Below, piece after piece: positions 47,600 to 59,987 of a DNA stretch of 64,000 bases. This DNA comes from Valencia hispanica (Eukaryota; Chordata; Actinopteri; Cyprinodontiformes; Valenciidae): contig OY747713.1 of NCBI GenBank assembly GCA_963556495.2, positions 32,062,961-32,126,960 of the forward strand, given 5' to 3'. Numbering within the stretch: position 1 is the first letter of the stretch; the number at the start of each line of letters is the position of its first letter. Position numbers and translations under genes: made by a program. The notes beneath the pieces are model-generated. The model ran no database searches. It saw nothing but the letters and a program-made list of their open reading frames with translations, and was not told where the DNA came from.

Positions 47600-48057
47600 T
47601 ATTTTTAACTTTGTATATTGGACACTACTGCTTCCTCTGTGGGAGCCCTCTGCCTCTGGGGCGGTGGTCGGCTGTGGCTGCCTTGGTGCTCTCCAGGTGG
47701 TGCTTGGGTGGAGGTGGGGCTACCAGCCCTCCCTCCTCTGGGCTCCCTGGGTCAGTGCCTTGGCTGCTGCTGTTGATCTGCTGCTGCCGGTGTAGATGGC
47801 TCCCATGATGATGTTTCCTGACTCATCTGTACTCAGCCCGTTCTGCTTTTGTCTATTGTTGCTTTTATGTGGGTGCGTGCATGGGGGGGGGGGGGGGGGG
47901 GGGGGGTATAGCTGTGGTGATTTTTTTGGGAAAAGGAGGGGGGGGGGTTGTGGGTCATTTTTAATCTGTAAAGCACTTTGAGAAGCTTTGTTGTGGTTTG
48001 AAAAGCGCTTTATAAATAAAGTTTGATTTGATTTGATTTGATTTGATTTGATTTGAT
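47600..48057 (+). mobile_element. 3' end of a retroposon with (TTTGA)n tail
   Basis: The segment ends AAAGCACTTTGAGAAGC, then GAAAAGCGCTTTATAAATAA and about seven TTTGA units (48021-48057). This is the typical 3' tail of CR1/L2-type LINEs and of SINEs that share their tail. The 5' part is GC-rich and has no frame. A 24-G homopolymer (47883-47906) and a 10-G run lie in the middle. Confidence 0.7.
47883..47906 (+). repeat. 24-G homopolymer
   Basis: Twenty-four consecutive G residues inside the retroposon 3' region. Confidence 0.95.
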
Positions 48058-49849
48058 ACTGCACAGTGTTTATTCTATTGTTATTTTACGTATCAAGAGT
48101 AAGGGCACTGAATACAAATGCATGTAGCGCTTTTCAGATTTCTAGTTGTAAAAACTGCTGAAAACCATGTTGTTGTCCTTCCACTTTAATTTTGTTCTGT
48201 CTTATAAAATTCTAATAAAATACATAGATATTTCTGATTTGAATGTGACAAGATGTGAAATGTTCAAGCGATATATATTTTGAAGGCTCTCTATAGCACC
48301 TGCTTCATTCAAGGAATAAAGTGTCTTGAGGCTCACAGACATCATTTGTTTAGGTGTAGGAGGCCCGATTATCATTTGCCAATTTTGATTACTTAAAAAT
48401 GCATTTTCTCATGAATATGTTAGATCAGTGTTATAAAGAGGGACTGAAATTCTGGTCTTGGTGTAATGTGGTGTTTAGCTATCTTTAACCGAAACCGTGG
48501 AGTCAGAAAATACGTTTTAGACTATTAAAGCAGAGCGTTAGCGTACAAATAAAGTAATATGTGCTGTGAATTAATAGGATCAGACCCCAACTGATTATTT
48601 GACATGTTACTACAGCATAAATACACAGATACACACATTCAGCCAGGATTATGAATCCCTGGAGAGCAAGCTCTAATCCCAGGTTTACATTGTTAGGACA
48701 ACACAGATAATCCTCCTAACAGGGTGTTTATATATAGAAATTGCAACCTCTGAATCCTCAACACACACTTTTGACCTAAAGGGGCAAAAGCAGCAAGAGG
48801 GTGACAAAACAAACAAAAAATGTTAGAAGTGTTTGAGAGGACAACAAGGAAAAGTAAACAAAGAGAGATCAAAGGAAGGAAGGAAGAGGGAAATACAAAA
48901 TGACGCTGGAAGGTTGCATCGGAGGAAGCACACGGAAACAGATGAAAGAATGGTCTGTGCTGTCAGGTATGCAGATGAGTGCATGAAGGCATCGATGCAG
49001 GACTGGACACATCCAGTCCCTCAGGAGCACACAAACACCAAGGGGTAAGCCATAAACCATCACAAGAGACAGAAAACACAGGAGGCAAGGACCACTTAAC
49101 AATACAAGGACCTGATCAAATTTGAGATGGAGACTTACAGTGGTCATATGCGTAGTATGCTGTAGTTCCAGTATAAAGTCATACATTTTTTAAATGAATA
49201 CAAATTGTATTCAGAGCTGTCCCTGCAAAACCTCTGAGTGTTTTAATAATTGAACCATGATAATTAAATAAACCAGCTCTTCATTAGTTGTCCTAACATA
49301 TACACAATAAACAATCATGGGTTCTATTTTATTGTCTTACCATTGTACCAGATCTTTATTTTTATTTTTTAAACGAATGCAGATCAAGGCTGCCAAGAAA
49401 GTTCTAAAGAAACTGCTTGATGTTGCATAATTTTCACTAGCAAGAGTACACTGATCACAAAAATACAGGTATGTAATGAAGTATAGATTTTTACCAGAGG
49501 ATTAATACAAAGGCTTTACAAAGCACACTGAGGAATAAACTGCTCATTCTAGTTTGAGTTGTCCTTGGGCAGATGACATCACAAGATACACAAGAATGGT
49601 AGGTGAGCACATTTTTTTAAGAAAAATTTAAAATCATTGGATTTACATCTGAGTTACAAGGGATTCAATCTTGTGAACCATGCTGTGCTACTGCTTACTT
49701 TGAGTGTGCATACTCTGCAAGCCCATTACCATGTTCTTGTACTCGTTCTGTTATTCATCATGGGTGTTCTCCCACGGGGGAGCACCAAGCGACTCTGCTC
49801 CATCCAGTCAGAAAACAACTTTCTCTGGGATCTTTTTAAAGGGACCGTA
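48058..49849. other. Non-coding stretch
   Basis: No gene or transposon motif identified. A purine-rich run is at 48780-48900. Confidence 0.45.
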
Positions 49850-51753
49850 TACACTCACTGGCCACTTTATTAGGCACACCTGTCCAACTGCTCGTTAACG
49901 CAAATTTTTAATCAGCCAATCACATGGCGGCATCTCAATGCATTTAGGCATGTAGACATGGTCAAGACGATCTGCTGCAGTTCAAACTTAGCATCAGAAT
50001 GGGGAAGAAAGGGGATTTAAGTGACTTTGAACGTGGCATGGTTGTTGGTGTCAGACGGGCTGATCTGAGTATTTCAGAAACTGCTGATCTACTCGGATTT
50101 TTATGCACAACCATCTCTAGGGTTTAGAGAGAATGGTCCGAAAAAGGGAAAATATCCATATTTCTAAGATTAAAGGACTGATGTCGCAACAGGACGTCGA
50201 AAAACTCATCCATGCTTTTATGTCTTTAGTCGGATTGATTACTGCAACAGCGTCTTCACAATTCTGCCTAAAAAGTCAATCAGACAGCTGCAGCTGATCC
50301 AGAACGCTGCTGCTTGTGTCCTCAGTAGAACCAGGAAAGTAGAGCACATCACCCCAGTTCTAAAGTCCTTACACTGGCTCCCTGTAGCTCAGAGAATAGA
50401 CTTCAAAATAGTTTTACTAGTTTATAAATTATTGAATGGTTTAGCACCAAAGTATATTGAAGATCTGCTGTTACTATACCAACCCACCAGACCACTCAGG
50501 TCCTCTAATTCCAACAAACTTCCAGACAACTGCAAAGCTGCTGAAACACTGAGTTTTTTAAAATCACAACTAAAAACGTATCTGTTTAGAGATGCCTTTG
50601 AGTAATGTTTTCATGTCTCATGTTTTGTTTATGCTTCTTGCTGTTTCTAGGTTATATGCTTTGTAGTGCCTTGATGTATATGTGTTGGCTTCTTGCTTTA
50701 TTGCTGTTTTTACTTTATATGCTTTGTCTGTGTTTTACTACTGTTTTTATTTTACCTCTTAATCATGTAAAGCACCTTGAATCACCTTGTCGTTGAAAGT
50801 GTGCTATACAAATAAAATTGCCTTGCCTTTCCAGTGAGCAGCAGTTCTGTGGGCGAAAACACCTTGTTGATGCCAGAGTTCAGAGGAGAATGGCCAGACT
50901 GGTTTGAGCTGGTAGAAAGAAAAACAGTAACTCAAATAACCACTCCTTACAACCAAGGTATGCAGAAGAGCATCTCTGAACGCACAACACGTCGAACCTT
51001 GAGGCAGATAAGCTACAGCAGCAGAAGACCACAGCGGGTGCCACTCCTGTCAGCTGAGAACAGGTAACTGAGGCTACAATTCGCTCAGGCTCACCAAAAT
51101 TGGACAATAGAAGATTGAAAAAATGTTTCCTGGTCTTATGAGTCTCGATTTCTGCTGCGACATTCGGATGGTAGGGTCAGAATTTGCCGTCAACAACATG
51201 AAAGCATGGATCCATCCTGCCTTGGATCAACAATTCTGGCTGGTGGTGGTGGTGGTGTAATGGTGTGGGGGACATTTTCTTGGCACACTTGGGGCCCCTT
51301 ATTACCAATTGAGCATCGTTGCAACACTACAGCCTACCTGGGTATTGTTGCTGACCATGTCCATCCCTTATGACCACAGTGTACCCATCTTCTGATGGCT
51401 ACTTCCAGCAGGATAATGTGCAATTTCATAAAGCTCTCATCATCTCAGACTGGTTTCTTGAATATGACAATGAGTTCACTGTACTCAAATGGCCTCCACA
51501 GTCACCAGATCTCAATCCAATAGAGCACCTTTGTGATGTGGTGGAACGGGAGATTCAGATCATGGATGTGCAGCCGACAAATCTGCACCAACTGCGTGAT
51601 GCTGACATGTTAATATGGACCAAAATCTCTGAGGAATGTTTTCAGTACTCTGTTGAATCTATTTCACGAAGGACTAAGGCAGTTCTGAAGGCAAAAGGGG
51701 GTCCAACCCGGTACTAGCAAGGTGTACCTAAAAAAGTGGCCAGTGAGTGTATA
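49850..51753 (+). mobile_element. Tc1-like transposon with both ends, split by a LINE
   Basis: The left end TACACTCACTGGCCACTTTA and the right end near 51720-51753 (reverse complement TACACTCACTGGCCACTTTT) are terminal inverted repeats next to TA. The transposase starts near 49999 (a GKKGDLSDFERG-type start) and shows RTTRRTLRQISYSSRRP. At 51370-51717 it shows FQQDNVQFHKA (second Asp) and SPDLNPIEHLCDVVEREI (Glu), and it ends GPTRY. Several stops interrupt it, and a LINE fragment sits at 50159-50829 between the two helix-turn-helix regions. Without the LINE its length is about 1.23 kb, normal for Tc1. Confidence 0.9.
50159..50829 (+). mobile_element. 5'-truncated LINE inside the Tc1 transposon
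   Basis: It starts in the RT C-terminal coding part (ISRIKGLMSQQDVEKLIHAF), continues through SEHITPVLKSLHWLPVAQR, and ends with the 3' tail CAAATAAAATTGCCTTGCCT. It is related to the 3' half of the LINE at 3228-3800 but retains its true 3' end. The Tc1 sequence resumes at TCCAGTGAGC, with TCCA present on both sides as a 4-base duplication. The truncation and missing poly(A) fit CR1/L2-group target-primed insertion. Confidence 0.85.
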
Positions 51754-52884
51754 TAATAATGGTATCATGTATAACTTTATTAGTTTTAAAACCATAACTT
51801 TCTAAAATCACGAGAAAAACTAAACACTGAGACTTTTATTTTGAAATACAAAATACCCTACATTCCAGATTTGGCAGGTTCTTGTGGTCTTTTACAGGGA
51901 AGTACTGACTGATGCTCCCAAAAGAATCAACCTCAAGCATAACTGGAATTAGTATTTATGTAAACCCATCTACTGTGAAGAGATGGCCCATAGCCAATAA
52001 AATTCAATTTTATGATTTTCCCTATCATTAAATCTTCATTGTCTTACTGCTATGCTGCAGGCTCTAGCTTGACATTTTATGACCCTGAACTGTAAGATAA
52101 ATGGAAAGACTGAAACTTATTGAGATTCCCTTTAAATCAAGGCTGATGTAATGTATTTTGTTTCAGTTTAAGGTCCCTGTTGTTGTTTTTCTTCTTCTTC
52201 TTTGTTGCTGCTTGATGTTCATTTTGAACTCTTGGTCTATGCTAACTGCTGAATTTTTCAACCCCCACAGACTGTTAATGATGCTGGAAAGGCAAAACAC
52301 ATTGCTTCCAGTGTGCTAGTAAATATATCCTGAAGATACCACAAACACAAAACACATAATGGGAACTGTTCCATTACCTGGGGACGGGTTTGATTTGATA
52401 ATGTATGCTGTCAGAGGTAGATGTCACAAAAGTTATCATTTCCATAAAAGATAAGAAGCTTAATGCCACAACTTAAGCCATTCCTGATGTGAGACTACAC
52501 TCTTAGTTCATCATTCTTCCATGCTTCTGACTGCAGGATGAAAATAATCTTAAACCGTAGCTGCTTTTTAAACCTCCCTCATAATGCAAAATATTTTTAC
52601 TTCATAAACTGGCAAATTGAGATATTTTGCAGAACATGCTTGACTTCCTTGAATAACTCTGAATTAATACAATTAGATTGTCTGTAGGGAGCACAATGCA
52701 TCTAAAGAACTCAACTGGAAACATGACATTTCTCTATGGTAAAAATGGAAATCACTTCAGCGGTTCTCTGAATAGGTGTTAATTTATGGATGTCTTGTTC
52801 AGGATTTTTCATTAGTTTATCTCAACAGAATTACACTTACATGTACTCATTGATGATGTTCTGGATGCTGCAGAATCCATCCGT
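51754..52884. other. AT-rich non-coding stretch
   Basis: Nothing recognised. Confidence 0.5.
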
Positions 52885-53243
52885 TCACTTTCTGCACCCA
52901 TCCATCCTATGCAGGGTTGCGGAGGGGGCTGGTGCCTATCTCTAGCAGTCATGGGGCAAAAGGCGGGGTACACCCTGGACAGGTCGCCAGTCCTTCGCAG
53001 GGCAACACAGAGACTTACAGGACAAAAATCATGCACACACTCATACCTGAGGGCAATTTAAAGAGACCAATTCACCTAATAGTCATGTTTTTGGACTGTG
53101 GGAGGAAGCCGGAGTACCTGTAGAGAACCCACGCATGCACAGGGAGAACATGCAAACTCCATGCAGAAAGACCCCAGGCCAAAGACCCGGGAGCTTCTTG
53201 CTGCAAGGCAACAGTGCTACCAACTGTGCCATCGTGCAGCTTG
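52885..53243 (+). repeat. Dispersed fish repeat, best-preserved copy
   Basis: In order: CACCCATCCATCC, GGTTGCGGAGGGGGCTGG, GTACACCCTGGACAGGTCGC, GGGCAACACAGAGAC, GGCAATTTAAAGAGACC, GTCATGTTTTTGGACTGTGG, and CATGCAAACTCCATGCAG, ending at CCATCGTGCAG. It is the closest to the family consensus of the three copies in the window. Confidence 0.8.
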
Positions 53244-54012
53244 CTGCAGAATCCATCTAAGCAAACACCTAAATTAAGTAATTTCAACAAGAGGTTCTGC
53301 AACACAGCTCCAATATGATTCTTTAGTACAGTAATAACTATAGTTAAGCCTAAAAAATTCATACTTTAGGCAGATTAAGGTTTAAAGTATGTTTTTTATT
53401 TAACCGATGCGTTTCTTCTGACTGGAAATATTATTACCATTTCGAAGTGGCCCAGTGATAGTACTAACTTGAATCTGACAGAGAATTTGTAGAGAGAGCA
53501 AAAGAGAGAGTGTGTGCATGCATGGTTGCACACACTCATGCTTACATGACACGTGTTTTTTCTGCTTTAAATTTTTTAATTAAAACATTCTCTGTGATTC
53601 AATTCTTAAAACAAGATTATGCAGCTAAATTGCCAAAATTTCCTCTATGGTCTCAAATGTGCTCCCTGCCAAAGTTTATATTTGTATTCATGGATGTAAA
53701 TGTATATATATATTTATATACATTTACATTAATATAAAATGAGTGATTATGCTTCTTTATAGTTTAAAATCATTCTCTCACAACTTAGACATGTAGAAAA
53801 GCTTACACAGTGAAGTGTAACCATAAAGAGAGCTAAATTAAGTTTTTTCAAACTTCAAATAACCTGCAGAAAAAACAGGTAGTAAAAAGTGATTAATGTT
53901 TTGTTTCTTCTCCTATGTAGAAAGCTTCCCAAAATAAGTCATTTAACAAAATAAAATAAAAATAAAAATTAAATTAGGCTCTCTTCAGTACAAGTGTATG
54001 CAACTAGAAACG
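53244..54012. other. AT-rich non-coding stretch
   Basis: No motif recognised; a short AT-rich palindromic run, ATGTATATATATATTTATATACAT-like, is at about 53700-53725. Confidence 0.45.
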
Positions 54013-54230
54013 CAGGGGTTCTTAAACTTTTTGAAACAAGGAACACCTCAATAAATACTAAAGCCTCTATCACAAAATCTGTCAAGGTGGAACTAAAATG
54101 CCTTTTTGCCATCACATGTTTTTTATCAAAAGTTGGCAAAGGGGGGTTGAAGTCAACCCGCAGCTGCTTAACCCCTGATTTTAAAGAGAGGTAGTTGCAG
54201 CCCCTTATTGGCTGATATGGCAAGGCGATT
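54013..54230. mobile_element. Possible hAT-type element end
   Basis: The start CAGGGGTTCTTAAACTTTTT resembles the terminal repeat of a common fish hAT family (CAGGGGTTCTCAAACTTT). I found no matching opposite end, so the extent is a guess. Confidence 0.35.
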
Positions 54231-55179
54231 TGTGAGAGTGAGATGTAGCTCTTACAGAGCATCTGTGGCCAGCTCGCTGAAGAATTTGAAACAAAACCAC
54301 ACAGAGAGAACACATGTGTCCACTGTGTATCTGATGTAAAAAAAATGTCCTGCCTTTGGACGGGTCGCACTCAAGTGAGTCGAAACAAAGCCAATCTCTG
54401 CACTCACATTTCTCAGCAGTCAAGCTTGCAAAGAGAATCAGACTGAAAGGGTGTCTCACTCCACCAAAGTGTTTTTTTTTTTTTGTTTTTTTTTTGTAGA
54501 CTCTTATCTTATATGTAACACCTTGTATAAGCCCTGATGCATTCCACTCCATGTCTTCTTTGCTTCTGGGTTTATTTTTGAAAGTTCATGTGAATGTGGG
54601 ATGTCACTGACTTGATTTGTAATTTATGAACAACCAGTGGCAGCTTAGACATGCTTTGCCTGTGAGAGAGGCTTAAGATATACAAGTGCTTGTGCACTGA
54701 TAAACATTTTAAAACAGCAATAAATCAGAGCTTTCGTGCATCAATGTATTTTCTCAAATTTAAACCCACTACCTTCTTCCTTCAAGGCAGGAGTGCCAAC
54801 AACTGAGTCACAACAGGACTTCGAAAAAAAACAAAAAACAATGTCCATTGGAACTGCAAGATTTATTGAGGGACAATGTTTAATTGTATGTGCCATTGTT
54901 TATTAGAAGTTTATATTTGAATTTTTCAGGTTGTTAAATTTTAACGAATGGTCCCTCTGAAGTCAGATTTCTACAGTAAGTGGGACATTTTGAAGTTTCT
55001 TATGAACCTTAACCTCAAACTCCAATATAAAACTTAATTGACTGATTTATATCTCATTTAATCTTTCAAACATTCAGCTTTGTTTTACATATTGTGCAAA
55101 AGTGTTTGAAAGTCCAAAATGCAGAGAAATACATTGTTTTGCTAATAACAATTAGCCAGCTCAGTAAATCCACTATGGT
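54231..55179. other. AT-rich non-coding stretch
   Basis: It includes T-homopolymers near 54474-54496. Nothing else recognised. Confidence 0.45.
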
Positions 55180-55890
55180 GCCCAAAGTATTCACTCACAC
55201 ATCCATAAGATTATATTCAGGTGTTCAAATCACTTCTTTTGGCACAGCTGAATAAAATACCGCACCTAGGCATACAGATTGGTTCTACTAACATGTACAA
55301 TCTGATCACTCTCAGGTTCACAGGGACCAGTGCAGTAACTCTGTAATAAATTCCTCACTACTAAATATTTCATAGTTATCCATTAGAGGTATTATAACAC
55401 AATGAAAGTGATTATTAATGACAGGAAGTCTGAAATGAAGTGTTTGACTATCTAAAATCCCAGAAAGGGGCAATTTTCTACAGACTTTCAAAGTTCACGT
55501 AGCCTGCAGGCTAGCTTGAGGTCAGGGCTTAATGGAATGAGTATCCATACCAAGCAGCTACTTACATCACTAAGTCCAGTGCAAAGCGTGGGATGTAGTG
55601 GTATAAACTGTGCCTCCACCAAACTCTAAATTAACAAAAGCTTAACTAGGAGCTCTGACCTCAATTTGATAGAACACCTTTGGGATATTATTATTTGGGA
55701 TTTTAGATTGGGAGCCAGGCCTTCTAATGTAACGTCAATGTCTGACCTTACAAATGCACTTTTGGAACAATGATTTAAAAATCCTGTAAAAGCTCTGTGG
55801 ACTTTGTGGAAAGCTTCCCAGAAGAGTTGAAGCTGTTATAGCTACAAAGAGTGGGCTGACATCATACTAAACCCTTAGGACTCCAGGTTA
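55180..55890 (+). pseudogene. Tc1/mariner relic
   Basis: The start CCCAAAGTATTCACTCACAC is a Tc1-family terminal sequence. Inside are GCATACAGATTGGTTCTACT and GCGTGGGATGTAGTGGTATA. The strongly conserved 3' part reads CTGACCTCAATTTGATAGAA, CACCTTTGGGATAT, GAGCCAGGCCTTCTAATG and CAGAAGAGTTGAAGCTGTTA. Most transposase codons are deleted. It is a different family from the relics at 13600 and 45838. Confidence 0.75.
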
Positions 55891-56059
55891 TAATGTGTGA
55901 ATTTGAAAACTCTTGAAATATAGTTTCTATCAAAAAGCAAAATGCACTGGGTTTTACCATGGAACTGGAACATAGGTAAGTTGGGTTAGATGTCATTTGA
56001 TCAAAGTTCTCAAATAAACCCCAGTTTGAGAAAGATGCCACAAAAGAAATCGAAATAGT

Positions 56060-56190
56060 TTCAGCCATTGGAGCTCTTGTGAATGTGTTAGTGAATGGGT
56101 GAAATACTGAATGTAGTTTAAACCACTTTGTGGTCCTCTGACTAAAAAAGCGCTATAAAAACGCATGCCATTTACCATTTACCATTTTGA
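56060..56190 (+). mobile_element. Retroposon 3' tail
   Basis: GTGAATGTGTTAGTGAATGG is followed by a shortened AAACCACTTTGTGGTCCTC, AAAAGCGCTATAAAAACGCA and three CATTTAC units. These are typical of a fish SINE or LINE 3' end. Confidence 0.6.
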
Positions 56191-58954
56191 CAGCAGACTG
56201 CTCAACAACAAGAGCCAAACTCTATCCCACATTCATGCATACAAAAATATGCAGGGTCCTACACTTCAGTGGCTAAATGCCATTCCAGCATCTAACGCTG
56301 CCTGTTGGAATATTGCTCTGGCTGGCATTAACTCACCTTTTGGGGGAGGTTAGGCAGGCGCAGTGGGGGGATATTGGCAAAACAGCGGCAAGCTTTAGCA
56401 TGCATGTCAGGGCCAGAGAAAGCTTTCTGAGCCAAATGCCAGTCTATAGATCGCAGAGGGGACTAAAGATCACATCATCGTCCAGCCGGGCGTAGGTGAC
56501 ACCGGACAGCGGACGAGAGAGAGGTTGGACCGAATGATCCCTGCCAGGGTGAGGCATTATAGACAGCCGCTGTCATTACAGGCCAAACAAGCACTAGCTT
56601 GAGAGCACAAATGTAAACTCACACACGGGGTAACACACACAGACTCGAGCTGTGACAATGACGATATGGACAAGTGCTGTCATTATGGGAGTCTCTGCGG
56701 AACTCAAATGATAACGAGCGGAGGGGGAGGAGGAGCAGGGGGATGTTAAGAAGGGTGACTGTCCAGCTGTCTTCTGGGAGAGTTGGTGGTGTTGGAGAGG
56801 TCAGTTCATTGTAAGAGCCTACGCAGGTAACCCAATAAAAGCATATGTCCTCTTTGTGGTTTCTTTTTCTTAAAAGAACAAGCCTCTGAGAGAATTGTCT
56901 TTCCTCAAACAGAAACAATTTTCTCAAAGGTCATATATCAAAACTTCATATTTGTATTCACAAGAACAGATGGTAAAACATAAAGATTAAAAACTATTTA
57001 AAAAATGAAAGTCTCAACACGACAAATTTAGGGGGAAAGTTTGATTCTTTCTTAGTTCATGGTTATGTGAAGTTATGTGAAGTTAGCCTTTTTTTGGTTG
57101 TCTATAATTGTTTTATCAAAATAAGACTGCAGGATAAGAATGAGCTTATCATACTAGTGAGGTATCATAGTGTGGGACCATGCTGGAAATCACTGAGCAG
57201 CTGAGAGCAAACCATCTTTATACAAATGTTTGCAGAAGCAGTCTGCATGCATAGTTGCTACATTTTGAACCCCTGTGGCCATTTAAGTGATTGGAACACC
57301 TGGATTAAATGATTCCGATGGGCGAGCAAACATCTTTCCAGTATAGCATGTAGTGATAAATTAAACTGTAAAAAGTTACATATTTTTGCTGAATAGGTGC
57401 AAAAGAAGGCACTCTCCCATGGTGACATTCACGCAAGTGCTGCCACTCATAAAGGGAAAATTCTCTAAAAGTAAAAGTTCTTTGGAAAGATCATCTTTAT
57501 TCTACAATGAGACACTTATGATCAAATAAAGTAGAGAAAAGAACATCAAATAATAAGCCAAAGTTGGTATTTAATGTATCAAATTGTGTTTTCAAAAGTA
57601 ATGTGAATTATAAGGCCTTAATCTCAACTCAGTTTGGGAGAGTCTTTATATTGTCGTTAATATGACACAAAACACTGTGCATAAAGCAAAAGACAAACAA
57701 TCAGCCATGTAAATACAGTAAATCATACACGTTAACTTCAGAACAATTTGTCGAACTAAGCTCCATGTTTTAAGTGCTGCAGATTTGATTGTAGACCTCT
57801 CTTTCCCCAAAGGGGACAGAGAGCATCAGTGCATAGTTTCACTCCAACTCTCTGACTCCCACTGTGTGCTGCAGGGTCTGTACAACCCAGAGGCTTTGAG
57901 TTACAATATGCCAAACAACTGTCACTAAAACATTTCTTTCATTCTCTACTAACAAGCTGCTGTTTTAATGTTGGCTGATTAAAATTGGAAACACTGCAGC
58001 AAGTCAGTTTAGCTCATCACGTTCAAACTCAAAAACGGTAATTTCATTTTACACTATATCTAAAATTAGTATATAGCAAGTGAAGGGTTTTTGGTGATAA
58101 TACTCAAGATAATATCTAAATCCTTGATTTGATCCAATCTGCTTTCCCATGTCAGAAACCATCAAACAGATTGAGCACTCTGGCTTGTCAGTTAACACAC
58201 AAATTGCTCCCTAATCCCTGCAGATTTGGTTTCTAATACTCTCCTGTCACAGCACACGTGAGCGCCATTTCTCTTTTTATGAGAGTTACTGGCAGGTGGT
58301 TCTCAGGTAAAAACGGTGTCAGGTGAGATCAAACACCACAACAATGGCCGCCAGTCCCCGCGAGCAGAATCCATAGCTCTCATCATCTGCAAACTCCACC
58401 CAAACATGAAGTCGTTTGATTCAAAGTGCTGAAATCTGTCTTTTACCCTCAAGCTGTGTAGGTGTTTATCTGTGTGTGAAAGTGGTTAAGGTGGTTGTTT
58501 CTCTCTGTGATATGCCAGCAACTATCTGCTTGAGGCTGTTTTAACATGTACCGTTTAACCTGTCTTTCTATTGATGAGGCCAAAGGCTCAGTTCTTTTAT
58601 ATCAAAGGCTTGGCCCAGGCTCTATTTCCTAATAAGCAGGGTCTGCTGACTTTGTCGTTCAGGCCTTGGGATTATGTTCTGACTCTCTATCTTGACCCAT
58701 TCTATATGGTCCAAAAAGAAAATTACAGCAAAGCTATCAAAAGCCAAAGCTAAATACATTTCATATCATATCATATCATACAAAATGGTAAGCAGCAGCA
58801 GCAGTAAACTACATACAGTACTTTCTGACACCAAGAAAATATTTATGACTCCAGTCTTTCCCCAAAGAAAGGACACTTTGAATTGCCTTAGATTTCTTTC
58901 TGCTCTTCTATGCATACACTTTCTTAATTATGAAACTAATTCAGCACTTAGAGG
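56191..58954. other. Non-coding stretch with two more complex segments
   Basis: 56280-56560 and 58200-58440 have mixed composition without repeats and without convincing frames. A small (CATAT)n run is at 58761-58781. The rest is AT-rich. Confidence 0.4.
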
Positions 58955-59435
58955 GAATTGGTATGGTATTATGTGTGATGGAAAACCCACACTGCACATC
59001 ACACTAAGCTCAACATTCTAATTGTGAAGCATAGGAATGGTAGCATCACCAAATGGTCAGAATTTATTTCAAGGGGCGAAGTTTGGCATAGAGGTAGGGC
59101 AGCTGTTCCATATACACAGACTATTAGTCCTCGATGCAGCTTTCCAGAGTACGATTCCCGACCCTGGGACCTTTGCTGCATATCTTCCCCCCCTTCTCTC
59201 CCTGTCAATTTCCTGCCTTACTGCTGCAAATAAAGGCCACTAGTACTATAAAAAAGTCTTTAAAAATAAGAATTTATTTGAAGACAGATAGAACTATATG
59301 TTGGGATATCCTGAAGTAAAATCTGTTAGGACTTTCAATAGACTAGAGACTAACGCAAAGGTTCACATTCCAGTTGAACACTGACCATTAAAAATACAGC
59401 CACAGCTACAACAGAATTAATATTTTCATGGTTCT
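58955..59435 (+). pseudogene. Tc1/mariner relic interrupted by a SINE
   Basis: Left of the SINE: GTGTGATGGAAAACCCACAC, then ATTGTGAAGCATAGGAATGG. Right of it: TAGAGACTAACGCAAAGG, TTCACATTCCAGTTGAAC and ATACAGCCACAGCTACAAC. These are the same landmarks, in order, as in the Tc1 family at 13600. No frame survives. Confidence 0.7.
59074..59268 (+). mobile_element. tRNA-derived SINE with target duplication
   Basis: A GGCATAGAGGTAGGGCAGC head (A-box-like) and AGTACGATTCCCG (B-box-like, 59148-59160) are followed by GCATATCTTCCCCCCCTTCT, CAATTTCCTGCC and the tail AATAAAGGCCACTAG. A 15-base duplication of the type AGAATTTATTTNAAG flanks it (59059-59073 and 59269-59283, one mismatch). A partial reverse copy of the same family lies at 25641-25785. 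Confidence 0.8.
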
Positions 59436-59987
59436 CAAACTGTGGTACAAGTACCACTGGTGATATTTGGCCTGTTTTAGTAGTACTCAGAACCTGCTTT
59501 GATATTATTTGCTAAGTAAATTTGATCAAATTAACTATACTGTAGGTCTTAGGACCACCAACAGCCAAAAATAATAACTTGTTCAGGCAGTTTTAACTGG
59601 GGTTCATCAGAATATTTCAAAAGGGAAGTGTGGGGAAAACATTGTGACAATTCCCTCTATGAACTGAAGTGGACAACAGTAGTGTTGTCCACAAGTGCTT
59701 ATTTAAAAATGTTAAAATTTTAATTAAATTGTTAGACCAAACATCTTAGGAGGTACAGTGATTACTGTATAACACTTTTAGTGGTTTTTGTGTAATAATT
59801 TTATCAATGGTACGCATGTAGTCACTTGAATTTCTACAATATACCAGTGCTAGGATCATATTTCATTTGATTTAGAGTTTTTGCCAAAAATGTAATGCAA
59901 TAAATTTGGCACATTATAGCTTCAAAAGCCCTCGGTTGTGGCCTTTGCAGGAAATTGCCAAAACTGTTTCCCTGTCACTTTTACAGT
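59436..59987. other. AT-rich non-coding stretch
   Basis: Nothing recognised. Confidence 0.5.

Noticed and set aside
48869..49186. 105-codon minus-strand frame
   Set aside because: Opposite strand of a purine-rich run; hydrophobic residues follow from composition and no family is recognisable.
51370..51717. 115-codon frame as a stand-alone host gene
   Set aside because: It is the C-terminal catalytic part of the Tc1 transposase in the element at 49850-51753.
54205..54552. 115-codon minus-strand frame as a gene
   Set aside because: The Lys-rich stretch comes from a T homopolymer on the plus strand; no motif is present and a hAT-like end lies adjacent.
59148..59160. B-box-like word as part of a tRNA gene
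   Set aside because: The surrounding sequence does not fold as a tRNA cloverleaf and continues into a SINE body and tail with a target duplication.
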